Shown here: positions 40,007 through 48,228 of the stretch, piece by piece | Position numbering within the stretch: the stretch's first letter is position 1 | How the letters are laid out: every line of letters starts with the position of its first letter | Assembly (NCBI GenBank): GCA_029202385.1 | Contig: CP119314.1 | Coordinates: forward strand, 3,164,501 to 3,228,500 | Direction of reading: 5' to 3' | Origin: Candidatus Sphingomonas phytovorans | GTDB lineage: Bacteria; Pseudomonadota; Alphaproteobacteria; Sphingomonadales; Sphingomonadaceae | Length of the DNA: 64,000 nucleotides | Position numbers and translations under genes: made by a program | Notes under the pieces: model-generated | What the model was told of the DNA's origin: nothing | What the model saw: only the letters and a program-made list of their open reading frames with translations | The model's database searches: none

Positions 40007-41663
40007 ATCTGTCCCCCTCCCTGACAGGGAGGAGAGATGGCGAAGGCAGCAACCACCCGTCATAATGGACCACCAGCCCGATCAGCGGCAGCGCGATGGG
40101 CACGTCGAAGCGGAAGCGATCGCCCTCCTGCCACTCCCGCGCGTCGCTCCGGGGGGCGAGCGCCAGCGGCAGGGGAATGTCCAGGCAGGTCCAGCGCCGA
40201 ATCACCATCCGCAAGCCCTGCCCGTCGGACGGCAGATCGAAATGGAAACGCAGCGGCCCGAACCGCTCGACCAGCCGTCCGCCCTGCTGGCTCAGCCGGC
40301 TGGTGAAAGCTTGACGGCCAAAGGAACGCGTCCAGGTTTCCACTCCATCGCGCTCGGCAAACCCGACATGCAGCCTATGCGTGCCCGCCGGCGGAAAGCC
40401 CATGATCCGTGCGACGATCCGCGCCAGCAGGCCAGTGCCGCGCTCCACCCGCGCTTCGCCGGAAGCACCGCCATCGCGGCAAACCCGATGCATCGCGCGG
40501 ACAGCAACCGGCAACGCGTCGAACGCCGGTCCCATCACGCGCCGGTAGAGCGGGTCCAGCAGGCCCACCTCGACCGTTTCGTGCCGCACCGCCAGCGTGG
40601 CGAACAACGGCCCGAACTCGGCCAGTTCAAGCAACCGCCCGGCGTCCCGCGCCCCCGCCGGCAACCGGCCCGCCAGCACCGCCTCCGCCAGCAGCACTGC
40701 CGCCAAGGTCGGCGTCTCCGGCCCGTCGCCGCGTTCGGCGATCAACGTCCAGCGACGCTCGATGAAACCCTCCGCCCCATCGCCCGCCAGCCGCACCGAC
40801 ATGGCCGACCGATCGCTGGTCAGCGCCCGCGTCAGGCGTTGCAGCGGCAGCAGGACCGGCGCGAGCGGCGTGGCTGACAAGCCGAACCAGCGGATCGGCC
40901 AGCTCAGCAGCCACAGGCCGATCGTCTGCAGCGCAATCTCGGTGCCCGCGCGGAACATCACCGCCGGGCGGCCCGGCAGCATATCGGGCATCAGGTCGAG
41001 ATCGGGCACCTCGGCCAGCGCAACCCAGCCGCCGCGCACCTCCGGCACGCCAGCCACCGCGAAGGTCTCCCGCCGCAATTGTTGCCAGCCCCATCCGCGC
41101 GTCCAGCGGCGATGGCGCCAGAGCCGCACCGGCCTGCCGACATAGGAAAGGATCGCGGCGGCGACCGACGGCCCGGCGGTCGCGCGGTTGGACGCGCTGA
41201 TCGCCACCTCGACTTGCGTGACCCGTTCCATCCCCCTGGCGAGGTGCCGCGCGACCGCGCCCGACAGCGCCGGCACGCTCGAAGCCCCGGAGACGATCGC
41301 CACGCCTGCCTCGACCGCCGCAGCGTCGAGCGCGCCGATCCCGGTCACGAAATCGCGCGCATCGGCCAGGTCGAGATAGGGCACCCCCGCCCGCGCACAG
41401 GCAAGCGGCACATGATAGCCGCTGTTCTGGAACGGCCCGGCCGCGTCGATCAGCAGGTCGGGGCGCTGCTCGACAAGCAACCGGTCGAGATCGCCGTCGC
41501 GGTCGGCGACCACCGGCTCCGTGCCGCCAAGCCTCGCACAAAAGGCACGCGCCTTCTCCGCATTGCGACCGGCGACGAGGATATGATAGCCACGCCCCGC
41601 GAGCCGGCGCGTCAGCCGCGCACCGAACCCCCCATAGCCCCCCAGGATCAGGATCCGGCTCAT
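39984..41663 (-). CDS. Saccharopine-dehydrogenase-like NAD(P)-binding protein with DUF4166
   Basis: The N-terminal Rossmann domain (ILILGGYGGFGARLTRRLAG, about residues 4-23; PDLLIDAAGPFQNSGYHVPL; GVPYLDLADARDFVTG) belongs to the saccharopine dehydrogenase-like group. The C-terminal 180 residues (LDPLYRRVMGPAFDALPVAV; RWTCLDIPLPLALAPRSDAR; ALPLIGLVVHYDGWLL) match DUF4166. The fused protein is 559 residues from ATG 41663. A hydrophobic stretch near 285-305 may contact membrane. Substrate unknown. Divergent from a phosphatase gene with only 29 bases between them. Confidence 0.9.
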   Translation of the reverse strand: MSRILILGGYGGFGARLTRRLAGRGYHILVAGRNAEKARAFCARLGGTEPVVADRDGDLDRLLVEQRPDLLIDAAGPFQNSGYHVPLACARAGVPYLDLADARDFVTGIGALDAAAVEAGVAIVSGASSVPALSGAVARHLARGMERVTQVEVAISASNRATAGPSVAAAILSYVGRPVRLWRHRRWTRGWGWQQLRRETFAVAGVPEVRGGWVALAEVPDLDLMPDMLPGRPAVMFRAGTEIALQTIGLWLLSWPIRWFGLSATPLAPVLLPLQRLTRALTSDRSAMSVRLAGDGAEGFIERRWTLIAERGDGPETPTLAAVLLAEAVLAGRLPAGARDAGRLLELAEFGPLFATLAVRHETVEVGLLDPLYRRVMGPAFDALPVAVRAMHRVCRDGGASGEARVERGTGLLARIVARIMGFPPAGTHRLHVGFAERDGVETWTRSFGRQAFTSRLSQQGGRLVERFGPLRFHFDLPSDGQGLRMVIRRWTCLDIPLPLALAPRSDAREWQEGDRFRFDVPIALPLIGLVVHYDGWLLPSPSLLPVREGDRFRRAARP

Positions 41664-41692
41664 CCCGGAATTTCCTGTGTCAGGAGAGATGC

Positions 41693-42181
41693 ATGGCATC
41701 CGATATCTACTGGATCGCCCACCCCTTTGCTCAACGGATCGCGATCGCGGCACGACCGCGTGCGGACGACTGGATCGAGGACGAGATCGATCACTGGCAC
41801 CGCGCCGGGGTTCGGCTCGTCGTCAGCCTGCTCGAACCCGACGAAGTGACCGAGCTCGGCCTTCAGCGGGAGCCCGACCTGTGCATCGCGCGCGGCATCG
41901 ACTTCAGCGCCTTTCCGATTCCGGATCGCTGCGTACCCGACAGCGGTGAAGCGCTGACATTCCTGCGGCAGGTCAGCGAAACGCGAAAGCCGGTCATCCT
42001 GCATTGCCGCGCCGGCATCGGCCGGTCGTCGCTGATGGCGGCCTCGCTGCTGGCGCTGGAGGGCATGGATGCGGACCGAGCCTTCGCTCTGATCAAGTCG
42101 GCACGCGGCGTCGCGGTGCCCGACACGGAGGACCAGCGCCAATGGGTGATCGATTTGCGGAGCCGTCTGGCACGCGAATGA
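41693..42181 (+). CDS. Tyrosine/dual-specificity protein phosphatase family protein
   Basis: A cysteine-based phosphatase. The signature HCRAGIGRSS holds the nucleophile Cys105 and Arg111, and a general-acid Asp78 is in FPIPDRCVPD, so it should be active. The 162-residue size is that of small bacterial enzymes. No signal peptide; cytoplasmic. It is divergent from the saccharopine-dehydrogenase-like gene and convergent with the DCC/LysR pair. Substrate unknown. Confidence 0.92.
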   Translation: MASDIYWIAHPFAQRIAIAARPRADDWIEDEIDHWHRAGVRLVVSLLEPDEVTELGLQREPDLCIARGIDFSAFPIPDRCVPDSGEALTFLRQVSETRKPVILHCRAGIGRSSLMAASLLALEGMDADRAFALIKSARGVAVPDTEDQRQWVIDLRSRLARE

Positions 42182-42252
42182 CAGGTGCTCCCGGCACAGG
42201 GTGAAGCCTGCCGTGCGGTCGCTGCCACCTGGCGCGAGATCGGGTATCGAGC

Positions 42253-42651
42253 TCACAGCACGCGCCGCGCCTGCTCCGCGGTCGGTAGCCAGCATGTCGC
42301 GCGTCGCCCGAACAGCCGGTAGCGATTGCGCGCGATCAACCGGTAGACCGGATCGCGCAGGAACCGCGGGACCAGGCGCAACACCGCCGCCGCGCGCCAC
42401 GGCCAGCCCAGTCCCGCATAGATCGCCAGCACTGCGTCGCTGTCCCGCCTGACAGCATCGCCATCGACCAGGATGATCGTCTCCGGATTCGCCGGATCGA
42501 TGCCGAACCGCCGGTACAGGGCAGCGCCGGTTTCCCCCTGCATCGATGCCAGGCGGAAATGCTCCCGGCGATCATGCTTCAGCACGAACTGGGCATTGGC
42601 CGAACACAGGACGCAGAGCGCGTCGAAGACGATGACCGGATGCCCCGCCAT
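42253..42651 (-). CDS. DCC-family thiol-disulfide oxidoreductase
   Basis: A small thioredoxin-like protein with the DxLCxxC motif VIVFDALCVLCSANAQFVL (Cys13, Cys16) that names the DCC family. LASMQGETGAALYRRFG, ETIILVDGDAVRRDSDAVLA and the end RLIARNRYRLFGRRATCWLP are all typical. It is 132 residues long. It begins four bases after the LysR stop, so the two are co-transcribed. Confidence 0.93.
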   Translation of the reverse strand: MAGHPVIVFDALCVLCSANAQFVLKHDRREHFRLASMQGETGAALYRRFGIDPANPETIILVDGDAVRRDSDAVLAIYAGLGWPWRAAAVLRLVPRFLRDPVYRLIARNRYRLFGRRATCWLPTAEQARRVL

Positions 42652-42655
42652 CCCC

Positions 42656-43570
42656 TCACCCCTGCCCGGGACAGCGGTTGACCGTGTCTTTCAACTGCTC
42701 GATCAGCCAGCGTCCGGCGGGGCCGGGCGGCATGTCCTTGCGATGGACCGCGAGCATCGGCAGCAGGTTGCCCTCGGGCCAGCCGTCTTCGAGCGGCAGT
42801 TCGACCAGCCGGCCTGCGGCGAGATCGGCCTGGACCATCGGGGAGGGCATGCTGCCCCAGCCGAGCCCGGCGTGCAGAAAGGCATGCTTGGCGCCGAGAT
42901 CGGCAATGCGCCAGGTCCTGGGCGAAAGCACCCCGAATTCCTTGCCGAGCGACAGATCCGACCGGTCGGTAAGGACGAGCTGGACATGTTCGGCAAGGTC
43001 AGCGCGCGGAATCGGCCCGGTGCGCTGTGCCAGCGGATGCGCGGGTGCGGCGACCATCACCAGCGGTATCGACAGGAGCCTTTCCTGCACGAAATCGGCC
43101 GGGACGAGCGGCAAGGTGCCGACCACGGCAAAAGCCGCACGCCCGCCGGACACCGGCTCGATCACCGCGCCCAGCGCCTCGACACGGACACGAAGCGGCG
43201 TGTGCGGAAAGGTCGCCTGAAAATCGGTGACCGCGCGCGCGAAGACATGGATCGGGAACATCACGTCGATCGCGACCGACAGCTCAGGCTCAAGCCCGCC
43301 GGCCAGATCGCGGGCGCGGGCCTTGAACGAATCCATCCGGCCAGCCACCGCCCGCGCTTCGGGCAGCAGGGCGCTGCCAGCCTCGGTCAGCGCCGGATAG
43401 CGCGCGCTGCGGTCGAACAGCTGGACCCCCAATTGCCGCTCAAGCGTGCCGAGCGTCTGGCTGACCACCGATTGAGCCCGGCCGAGCCGGCGACCGGCGG
43501 CGGAGAAGCTTCCCTCCTCAGCCGCCGCGAGGAACGTTCGCAACTGATCGAGCGAGACTGAGTCAAGCAT
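42656..43570 (-). CDS. LysR-family transcriptional regulator
   Basis: The N-terminal winged helix (LDQLRTFLAAAEEGSFSAAG, RRLGRAQSVVSQTLGTLERQ, about residues 7-46) and the effector domain LSVAIDVMFPIHVFARAVTD are standard for the family. Length 304. It is divergent from the azoreductase gene azoR with 121 bases between, and upstream of the DCC thiol-disulfide gene. The usual logic is that it controls azoR, possibly in response to quinones or redox stress; that is an inference. Confidence 0.95.
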   Translation of the reverse strand: MLDSVSLDQLRTFLAAAEEGSFSAAGRRLGRAQSVVSQTLGTLERQLGVQLFDRSARYPALTEAGSALLPEARAVAGRMDSFKARARDLAGGLEPELSVAIDVMFPIHVFARAVTDFQATFPHTPLRVRVEALGAVIEPVSGGRAAFAVVGTLPLVPADFVQERLLSIPLVMVAAPAHPLAQRTGPIPRADLAEHVQLVLTDRSDLSLGKEFGVLSPRTWRIADLGAKHAFLHAGLGWGSMPSPMVQADLAAGRLVELPLEDGWPEGNLLPMLAVHRKDMPPGPAGRWLIEQLKDTVNRCPGQG

Positions 43571-43691
43571 CTATCGTAATCCCAGATGGAATGCATCGTA
43601 ACATATAGGCTTTTGCGCTATATCGCCAGGGCATATCTGGACCTTCGCAACCAGACCCTTTTTTCAGCACTCCGTTGCGAAGGATTCCATC

Positions 43692-44300
43692 ATGAAGCTC
43701 CTCCACGTCGATTCAAGCATTCTCGGCCAGGGCTCGGTGAGCCGTCATCTCTCGGCCTCGATCGTTGCCCAGCAACAGGCGTTGCATCCTGGCATCGGGA
43801 TCGTCCGCCGCGATCTCGCCACCGATCCGGTCGATCACCTTTCCGGCCTCCACCTTGCCGCGGCGCAGGGTGCCGTGCCCGAAGCCGAAGCACTGCAGCG
43901 CGATCTCGCGGCCGGCCAGGCAGCGCTCGAGGAATTTCTCGATGCCGATATCGTCGTGGTCGGCGCGCCGATGTATAATTTCGGCATCCCCAGCCAGCTC
44001 AAGGCATGGATCGACCGTCTCGCGGTCGCAGGCCGTACCTTCCGCTATGGCGCGAACGGCGCCGAGGGCCTGGCCGGTGGCAAGACCGTGATCGTCGCGT
44101 CGTCGCGCGGCGGCTTCTACGGCGCCGATACCCAGGCGGCGTTCCTCGACCATCAGGAAACCTATCTGCGCGGCGTGTTCGGCTTTTTCGGCATCACCGA
44201 CATCAGCTTCATCCGCGCCGAGGGTGTCGCCATGGGCGAACCGCAGCGCCAGCAGGCGATCGACAGCGCCGAGGCGGAAATCCTCAAGCTGGCCGCCTAG
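43692..44300 (+). CDS. azoR: FMN-dependent NADH:quinone oxidoreductase/azoreductase
   Basis: Reduces azo compounds and quinones with NADH and FMN. The flavodoxin-like fold is clear: [20 protein letters not shown] binds phosphate, [20 protein letters not shown] and [16 protein letters not shown] line the FMN site. The C-terminal [19 protein letters not shown] is typical. 202 residues, ATG 43692. The divergent LysR gene is its likely regulator. Confidence 0.96.
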   Translation: MKLLHVDSSILGQGSVSRHLSASIVAQQQALHPGIGIVRRDLATDPVDHLSGLHLAAAQGAVPEAEALQRDLAAGQAALEEFLDADIVVVGAPMYNFGIPSQLKAWIDRLAVAGRTFRYGANGAEGLAGGKTVIVASSRGGFYGADTQAAFLDHQETYLRGVFGFFGITDISFIRAEGVAMGEPQRQQAIDSAEAEILKLAA

Positions 44301-44379
44301 AATATCGCGGCACGGCTGTGCTAGCGCCCCGGGGCAAGGCTTCTTCGTCAGGAAGGCGCCGACCCTCGGGGAAATTTGA

Positions 44380-44895
44380 ATGCGTTTCCGGTTGGCCATG
44401 ATTGTTGCGGCACCCTTGTTCATGGCCGGTTGCGGCGCCCCGACGCCGGAACAGCCCGCCACGCAAAGCCGCGAACGCGACTCAAGACCCCATGGTGCGA
44501 TGGACACACCGGCAATACCGGCAGACCCTCTGCTGGCGCTGCCGGCCACCGCCAATGGCGGCACCGCAGCCCCGACACGCGATACCAGCAAGGTCGAGGG
44601 CACGGCGCGCTATAGCTGCGCGGGCGGGCTGACGGTGCTGGTCAATCATGACCTGGCCTGGGACGTGATGCACCTGACGATCGGCACCGCGACGTTCGAG
44701 CTGACCAACATGCTTTCCGACACGGACAACAAATACCGGTCCGAGACCGGCCGGGCGCCGGGCCGGAGCCTGATGTGGCAGACCAAGGGGGACGAGGCAA
44801 AGCTGATCGAGGGGCCGAAGGCAGCGCTGCCCGATTCAGCGGAACAAAAAATTATCGCGTGCCGCAGGGTCGCCGATCCGCGGCGGCCGGCCTGA
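44380..44895 (+). CDS. Lipoprotein with possible MliC-like domain
   Basis: A signal peptide with lipobox LFMAGC (Cys18) and a low-complexity linker are followed by a C-terminal region of about 100 residues: ARYSCAGGLTVLVNHDLAWD, TATFELTNMLSDTDNKYRSE, then SLMWQTKGDEAKLIEG. The Y-x-C start and the xLMWQTKGDEAxLxxG pattern resemble the MliC lysozyme-inhibitor domain. The 171-residue length fits. The assignment is by remembered pattern and moderate. Confidence 0.6.
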   Translation: MRFRLAMIVAAPLFMAGCGAPTPEQPATQSRERDSRPHGAMDTPAIPADPLLALPATANGGTAAPTRDTSKVEGTARYSCAGGLTVLVNHDLAWDVMHLTIGTATFELTNMLSDTDNKYRSETGRAPGRSLMWQTKGDEAKLIEGPKAALPDSAEQKIIACRRVADPRRPA

Positions 44896-44995
44896 AACGA
44901 GAGCGCCATGCCGCTCTTCATGCGCCGGGCATCCACCCCGATTTTAATCCGTTCTGACGCCAAACTGGCGGTTTCCCGCTAAAGCGAACAGGAAA

Positions 44996-45010
44996 TTAAC
45001 CAAAAATTAA
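44996..45010. promoter_or_regulatory. Candidate CtrA-binding site (TTAA-N7-TTAA)
   Basis: TTAACCAAAAATTAA is an exact match to the spacing of the CtrA consensus TTAA-N7-TTAA(C). It lies in an AT-rich stretch (44990-45027) that stands out from the GC-rich surroundings. A second, less well spaced TTAA pair (N6) follows at about 45011-45024. CtrA is the cell-cycle and motility regulator of alphaproteobacteria. Confidence 0.5.
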
Positions 45011-45030
45011 TTAATTTGAGTTAATCAATT

Positions 45031-45100
45031 CGGGTGTGGGCACCCCCCTTTCGCGCCCATGCGGAGCCCCGGCCTCCCCCCTTTTTGGCCGGGGCTCTTT
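45031..45100 (+). ncRNA. Candidate small RNA ending in an intrinsic terminator
   Basis: Downstream of the CtrA-like site are a hairpin GGGTG-TGGG-CACCC (about 45032-45045) and then a strong terminator AGCCCCGGCC/GGCCGGGGCT (45065-45096) with a C-rich and U-rich loop and a short T-run. About 70 bases, no reading frame. C-rich loops could bind ribosome-binding sites. It may instead only be the terminator of the lipoprotein gene upstream. No -10 box is certain. Confidence 0.4.
45065..45100 (+). terminator. Intrinsic terminator
   Basis: A perfect 10-bp stem AGCCCCGGCC (45065-45074) with GGCCGGGGCT (45087-45096) followed by CTTT. It ends whichever plus-strand transcript comes from the lipoprotein gene or from the candidate small RNA. 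Confidence 0.8.
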
Positions 45101-45319
45101 CCCGCCGTGACGCGACTGGCTGCGCGAGGCGGCGTCGCTCCCCTCGCGCGGCCCCGCGATTTGTGGAAAGAAGGCGACGAATGACGAGAATCGCTTTCGG
45201 GGGAAGGCACGGTCTTCGCCAGGAGCGTCAGCGGATCGCGCGGGAGAACCAATGACCTATTCTGCTTCGGGCCGGGGCCTTTGTCCCGCGCCGGCATTCA
45301 CCATGACAAGCGGCCCACG

Positions 45320-45577
45320 ATGATTCCGGTCGTCATCGGGTTCGGGGCTATCGCCGTCATCGCCGGCGGCGCGACCATATTGCTGCCGCTGATCAAGGCC
45401 GCCGTCACCCACTCGCAGAAACGGCGCCGGTCAAAGAAGCGGAAGAAGCGCTCCCATGGGCCGCGCCAGCGCATCGACCTCACCGCGACGAAGGAGGACA
45501 TCGTCAAGGTGACCGAGCCACCGCCTCCGGCGGATAACGGCCGGCGATCCGACAGTACGACAAGGCGCCAGGGATAA
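45320..45577 (+). CDS. Small membrane protein with a basic tail
   Basis: An 85-residue frame from ATG 45320 has one hydrophobic helix (VVIGFGAIAVIAGGATILLP, about residues 3-22) followed by a very basic segment (HSQKRRRSKKRKKRSHGPRQ) and an acidic/proline C-terminus. It would be a single-pass protein with its basic part in the cytoplasm. No clear ribosome site, and the gene stands alone. No family recognised. Confidence 0.45.
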   Translation: MIPVVIGFGAIAVIAGGATILLPLIKAAVTHSQKRRRSKKRKKRSHGPRQRIDLTATKEDIVKVTEPPPPADNGRRSDSTTRRQG

Positions 45578-45685
45578 GGAGAGTTGCGTGGACCGGGGCG
45601 CCGCGGATGAAGTTGGCGGAAGGCTTTCAATGTCGCAATCGGTGCCGGCCCGCTCCCGCACCGTTTCAGCCTTGCTGAACAGACT

Positions 45686-47269
45686 CTAATCACCGCGCTG
45701 AAGGATGATACCGAGTTCCTCGACGTCAAGATCGCGCTCCAGTTCGTGAAGCACTTCATCCTCGATCAGTCCCGCGCGGTGGATACGGATCAGTTCAGCA
45801 CGCCCGGCGGCAAGGGCAATCAGCACGACCTCGAAATGAGTCCGGGCACCTTCCATGAACCTGTCGGCGTCAGCGGCATAACGCTCGATGATTTCAAGGC
45901 GCTTTTGCGACTGCGCCAGCAGTTGCGGGTGAATCAGCGTTCCGTCCGGCGCATGGGCATGCGCCTCGACCATTTCATTCCTGGCGCGGGCGATGGCCGC
46001 TTCCGATTCAGCCATGCTCATCTTTGCCGGGGGGTCCCGGTCGACCGGGCGAACCTGCCTGATCAGCCAGCCAAGACTCGTCCCCTGGATGACCACGGTG
46101 GCGAAGATCACCGCGAAGGCGATGACGAGCATCAAGTCCCTGCCCGGCATTGATTCAGGCAGGGTCAGCGCGACCGCCAGTGTCACGACCCCCCGCATGC
46201 CCGCCCAGCTCAGCACCGTCGCCTGGCGCACGCCAAGGGGCCGCGCGCGCTTCAACCCAATGCCCCGAAGCGCGGCGAGCAGGGCGTCGCTGCCGAAGAT
46301 CCAGACGAAGCGCGTCACCGTGACCGCCAGCACCACGCCGAGCACCGGAACCGCCATGGTCGTCGAGACGGCCTCGATTCCGCCGACGCGATCAAGCACG
46401 CCGCGAAGCGAGAAGCCGATCAGGATGAAAACCAGCGCCTCCAGCACGAAGACCAGAGTCTGCCAGAAAGCACCGCCACGAAGCCTGACCTGTGCCGGGA
46501 GGATGATATGCTGGTACCAGCCAAGCACCAGCCCGGCGGCCACCGTCGCGATCACGCCCGACACATGAGCCGCCTCGCCGGCACTATAGGCGACCCAGCA
46601 CATGAGCGTGTTGGCCATGACGATCAGCGTCTGGTCGCGCAGGCGGCGGACGACGAACATCCATACCGCCGATACAGCGAGACCGACGACGACCCCGCCG
46701 AGCGCGAGGAAGAAGAAGCTCGAAACCGCCGCTCCCGTATCGAACAGGCCGCTCAGCGTCGCCGCGACGGCGAAGCGGAAGAGAACCAGGCCGGTCGCAT
46801 CGTTGAGCAGGCTTTCCCCCTCGAGCAGCGCCGAAAGCCGCCGGGGAAGCGTCACGCCCTGGAGCACGGCGCGGGCCGATACGGCATCCGGCGGCGATAC
46901 GATCGCGCCGAGCGCGAAACAGGCGGCCCAGGGGAGGCCGGGGACGAGCCAGTGGACGACGAAGCCGACCGCCAGCGTGGTGAACACGACAGCGCCGACG
47001 GCGAGCGACAGGATTCCCGGGAGGTGTCGCCGAAAGCGGCCGAAAGCGGTGTAATAGGCCCCGTCCATCAGCAGCGGCGGGAGGAAGAGCACCAGCGCCA
47101 GTTCGGGGTCGAGCGCCACCGGGGGCAGCCCGGGAACAAAGGCAAGCGCGCCGCCGCCGACGAGCAACGCCGTGGCCGGCGGCAAACCGACGCGACGCGC
47201 CACCCAATGCAGCGCCACGACGACGGCAAGAAGGGCGAGGACGAGTTCGAATGTCTCGACAGGATGCAT
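45686..47269 (-). CDS. Sodium/proton antiporter, CPA1 (NhaP-type)
   Basis: An inner-membrane exchanger of Na+ (or K+) for protons. About twelve hydrophobic helices fill residues 5-405. Conserved sites include FLPPLLMDGAYYTAFGRFRR, ALGAIVSPPDAVSARAVLQG and LLEGESLLNDATGLVLFRFA, with the ND pair of the ion site, and SWAGMRGVVTLAVALTLPES. The cytoplasmic C-terminal 120 residues are helical. Its 527-residue length is typical. Monocistronic as far as can be seen. Confidence 0.95.
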   Translation of the reverse strand: MHPVETFELVLALLAVVVALHWVARRVGLPPATALLVGGGALAFVPGLPPVALDPELALVLFLPPLLMDGAYYTAFGRFRRHLPGILSLAVGAVVFTTLAVGFVVHWLVPGLPWAACFALGAIVSPPDAVSARAVLQGVTLPRRLSALLEGESLLNDATGLVLFRFAVAATLSGLFDTGAAVSSFFFLALGGVVVGLAVSAVWMFVVRRLRDQTLIVMANTLMCWVAYSAGEAAHVSGVIATVAAGLVLGWYQHIILPAQVRLRGGAFWQTLVFVLEALVFILIGFSLRGVLDRVGGIEAVSTTMAVPVLGVVLAVTVTRFVWIFGSDALLAALRGIGLKRARPLGVRQATVLSWAGMRGVVTLAVALTLPESMPGRDLMLVIAFAVIFATVVIQGTSLGWLIRQVRPVDRDPPAKMSMAESEAAIARARNEMVEAHAHAPDGTLIHPQLLAQSQKRLEIIERYAADADRFMEGARTHFEVVLIALAAGRAELIRIHRAGLIEDEVLHELERDLDVEELGIILQRGD

Positions 47270-47422
47270 CGGTCCTCCCCCACATCATCGGACCGATGCG
47301 CCGGCATGGCATTGCCTGGTCCGGCGCCCACTGTGCCACCGCGGGAGGGCGGGAGCAAAACCCTGATCGATGATCCTCCTGTTTAAGGCCTGACGGTTAT
47401 TCCGACACGCTGCGGAACACGA

Positions 47423-47453
47423 CCTGGCCGGGCGGTGGGACCACCCGGCCAGG
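47423..47453. terminator. Terminator-like hairpin after the Vap-family gene
   Basis: CCTGGCCGGG (47423-47432) pairs perfectly with CCCGGCCAGG (47444-47453). It lies 57 bases after the Vap-family stop (47510) on the minus strand and about 150 bases before the antiporter start. No T-run follows, so rho-independent action is uncertain. Confidence 0.45.
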
Positions 47454-47509
47454 CTGATCACGCTCGAACGGACGTGACCAGTTCGCAGAAGTGCGAGAAG
47501 AAAGCAGAT

Positions 47510-47950
47510 CTACCTCCAGGAACCGGTACCGCCGCCCGTGCAGGTCAGGTTCGTCAACCCGCCAGCGTGCGCATGGCCCAGGAAGTTGCTGCTCCCATCA
47601 AAGAAATTGACGTTCACATAGCCCGCGGGGAAAATGCTGACCGCATTTATATTGAAGCCGTGAGAGTCTTTTGTCAGCCGTGCCACATCTTTCGTGTAGC
47701 AATGCCCCCAATATTTTCCGACCGCGACAAGGGTGGTTGCCCCGGCATTCCCTTCGAAGAACCAGCTCCTGCCATTGACATCCATATTTATCGTCACCTT
47801 CAGATAGCCTGCGATGCCGGCAACGGTGACTTCAATATTGTACCTTTCTTCCTGGCCACTGAGAAATTCCACTGCGAATTCAGCCTCTTTCTCCGAAATA
47901 TCACCGCCGCTTGCCGCAACGAAATCCCGCGGATTCTGATGCTTCGTCAT
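47510..47950 (-). CDS. Vap-family protein (Rhodococcus equi VapA/VapB-like)
   Basis: In R. equi, Vap proteins are secreted 8-stranded beta-barrels; VapA disables phagosome maturation. The 146-residue product (ATG 47950, strong GGAGG site) has the family core in order: VNGRSWFFEGNAG (59-70), VGKYWGHCYTKDVARL (77-92), GFNINAVSIFPAGYVNVNFF (98-117), SSNFLGHAHAGGL (120-132) and GGGTGSWR at the end. These parallel the WG..YT.D...L, Y.N.NFFD, FLGH and GGG.GSW motifs of VapA/VapB. The N-terminal 38 residues are polar with no signal peptide. The surrounding DNA is visibly AT-richer. The role here is unknown; the match to the R. equi motifs is from memory. Confidence 0.82.
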   Translation of the reverse strand: MTKHQNPRDFVAASGGDISEKEAEFAVEFLSGQEERYNIEVTVAGIAGYLKVTINMDVNGRSWFFEGNAGATTLVAVGKYWGHCYTKDVARLTKDSHGFNINAVSIFPAGYVNVNFFDGSSNFLGHAHAGGLTNLTCTGGGTGSWR

Positions 47951-48228
47951 TTTACCACCTCCTATTTTTCTCATCTTTGAAGAATGAAAATCAAAACACA
48001 GCACGCACTTTTGTCACGACAACTGCCAAAACAGTTCGCATTTCAGACAAGGACAACAATGCCGCTCCGATTTACTAAGCAGAAACGAGAATGATATTTT
48101 GGCCCAATTTTGGGGCAATTCGGCTTCTTCGGGCCCAAATTTGTATGTATTGTGATTTCCACCAGAAACGCTGAGTTGACGGATCTCCAACCTGCCTCAG
48201 CCGGGCGTTCGCTAGGCGGGTGGGATCC

